Origin: CAYJDG01 sp964368875
GTDB lineage: Bacteria > Pseudomonadota > Alphaproteobacteria > Micavibrionales > Micavibrionaceae
NCBI GenBank assembly: GCA_964368875.1
Contig: CAYJDG010000052.1
Location: 1 to 15,316 of the forward strand
Length of the DNA: 15,316 nt
Reading direction: 5' to 3'
Shown: positions 15,001 to 15,316 of the stretch, in pieces
How the letters are laid out: the number at the start of each line of letters is the position of its first letter
Position numbering within the stretch: position 1 is the stretch's first letter
Notes under the pieces: generated by a model
Seen by the model: only the letters and a program-made list of their open reading frames with translations
What the model was told of the DNA's origin: nothing
Databases searched by the model: none
Program-made: the position numbers and the translations under genes

Positions 15001-15316
15001 TAATGCTCGGCTATTATAAATCTGATCTACCCGGCGTTATCCAAGCCCCGGAAGGCGGCTGGCATGATACAGGCGATATTGTTTCGGTTGATGATGAAGG
15101 GTACCTAAAGATTCTTGGCCGCGCGAAACGCTTTGCCAAGATCGCTGGCGAAATGGTCTCCCTAACACAGGTCGAAGCTATGGCCGCAGCTGTCTGGCCC
15201 AACGCCCAACACGCGGTTATTTCTCAGCCTGACCCGCGCAAAGGTGAGCAGCTCATTCTGGTTACAACTCAACCAGATGCTAGCCGCGAACCCCTCGCGA
15301 GCTTTGCCACCCAAAA
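12024..15316 (+). CDS. aas: Fused lysophospholipid transporter / acyltransferase / acyl-ACP synthetase (LplT-Aas), cut at the 3' edge
   Basis: 1097 codons to the edge; by comparison with E. coli Aas roughly 50 residues are missing. Three parts are seen. Residues about 8-425 are an MFS transporter like LplT (FITQFLGAFHDNLFKNAL; FFSPSKYSILPE), which flips lysophospholipids inward. About 440-640 is a PlsC-type acyltransferase with the catalytic NHVSLLD (H464, D469) and FPEGR (531-535). About 690 to the end is an AMP-forming acyl-ACP synthetase: FTSGSEGEPKG (802-812), GYGATETSP (940-948), WHDTGD (1013-1018) and GRAKRFAKIAGE (1032-1043). Together they re-acylate lysophosphatidylethanolamine at the inner membrane. 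E. coli encodes this as lplT plus aas; one-gene fusions are known elsewhere. All catalytic motifs are intact. GGGG at 12011-12014 precedes the start. It follows the DUF2339 gene without a terminator. Confidence 0.95.
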   Translation, partial: MAISQFKLLHDRRFGPLFITQFLGAFHDNLFKNALVVLLLFGTAAQGRDHAELLVTLAAGLFILPFILFSALGGQLSDKYPKDKVIRVIKAAEIAIAALGATALMSGSITLSFAALFALGTHSAFFSPSKYSILPEHLKPEELIAANALLNTGTFLAILVGTICGTLLAVMPSGTTILSAVLLACAAIGWVASRSIPVAPAVAPNLKPNLNVFAESMTILRYVTRHSRTIFLSVLGTSWFYFLGGMFMAQMPNYVRETLGADEYVLMFFLVVFSIGIAIGGLLNNRLLKSRVEATYVPLAALGMSIFSLDLYFASAHITRSAELTGLATFLSSPAHWRIIADIVLLSMCGGLYVVPLNAITQHFTPEDHRARVQAGNSIYNALFIVASSALSAALIYAGFSIRGLFLAFALANTAVAFYICRLLPDYLLKSALQILFKALYKVEVRGLENIDKAGKRAVIVGNHVSLLDPALLAAFLPGRPMFAVNSHVANWWFVKPFLRLVDAFPLDPTNPFSMKALIRKVEEDRHVVIFPEGRLTHTGSLMKIYDGPGMIADKTGATILPIRLDGVQHTPFTRLKGKVPLKSFPKITITILEPRTFHIDENLKGRARRSAAARQLYDLMEEMMFLTGDRHQTLWQALLKAGTVNGADAAIVEDIAFEPLKFKRLIQGSLILGRRFAGLTQKNENVGILLPNSVGAVIAFFGLQAFGRVPAMLNFSAGAKAMSSACTTAQVKTVLTSRRFIEVAKLDQTIAQLAHGVKIVYLEDIKQSISWRDKLFALTVDPALLHEKQAVNPDSPALVLFTSGSEGEPKGVVLSHSNLMTNIVQLSSRVDFNRQDILFNCLPMFHSFGMTGGTLLPILSGVKTFLYPSPLHYRIVPEIIYATNATIMFGTDTFLQGYARMANPYDFFAMRYIFAGAEKVKDETRRIYMEKFGVQVLEGYGATETSPAISVNSRMHKKSGTVGRFLSGIEYRLDEVPGVVEGRRLYIHGPNVMLGYYKSDLPGVIQAPEGGWHDTGDIVSVDDEGYLKILGRAKRFAKIAGEMVSLTQVEAMAAAVWPNAQHAVISQPDPRKGEQLILVTTQPDASREPLASFATQ

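Noticed and set aside
1..15316. Mobile element, CRISPR array, prophage or toxin-antitoxin system
   Set aside because: No transposase or integrase motifs, no terminal repeats, no regular repeat-spacer pattern and no toxin-antitoxin-like gene pair were seen; all sizeable frames are explained by the listed genes.

Overview
The window reads as chromosomal DNA of a motile Gram-negative bacterium of moderate GC, most likely an alphaproteobacterium. The flagellin amino terminus (MPVIATNTSANTALIYLN...), the divergent TPR-methyltransferase and the compact flgD-flgE-x-flgN-flgK-flgL order all fit that class. This assignment is inferred from protein style and gene order, not from a marker gene. Genes are closely packed: no gap exceeds 245 bp, and I see no transposase, integrase, CRISPR array, tRNA or rRNA.

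Left part (1-8100) is flagellar. A flagellin gene enters from the left edge on the minus strand (only its first 33 codons are present). Divergent from it, across a 245-bp control region, is a 703-aa protein with an N-terminal TPR array and a C-terminal SAM methyltransferase, placed as a candidate modifier of flagellar protein. A GC-rich hairpin follows, then six plus-strand genes. These are hook-cap scaffold flgD, hook protein flgE, a 99-aa helical protein I cannot identify, a FlgN-like export chaperone, hook-filament junction proteins flgK and flgL. The last four genes after flgE are tightly spaced (flgN and flgK overlap), and the run ends in a clear rho-independent terminator at 8072-8100. 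Together they build the distal hook, the hook-filament junction and the filament.

Right part (8118-15316) is an envelope/lipid region. A small predicted lipoprotein is convergent with, and overlaps by 6 nt, a minus-strand TetR-family regulator. The regulator is divergent from a large polytopic DUF2339 membrane protein. The divergent control region carries a 35-bp near-perfect inverted repeat (9190-9224), which can also be read as two 15-bp operators 22 bp apart. Downstream of the DUF2339 gene, with only 68 bp and no terminator between them, lies a three-domain gene (LplT-like MFS lysophospholipid flippase, PlsC-type acyltransferase, acyl-ACP synthetase) that runs off the right edge after 1097 codons. 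The simplest reading is that the TetR protein controls a membrane-lipid maintenance operon made of the DUF2339 protein and the lysophospholipid salvage fusion.

No single element is an obviously new defence or mobile system. The most interesting points are the unidentified 99-aa flagellar-operon protein, the TPR-methyltransferase facing flagellin, the double operator, and the coupling of DUF2339 with a fused LplT-Aas.
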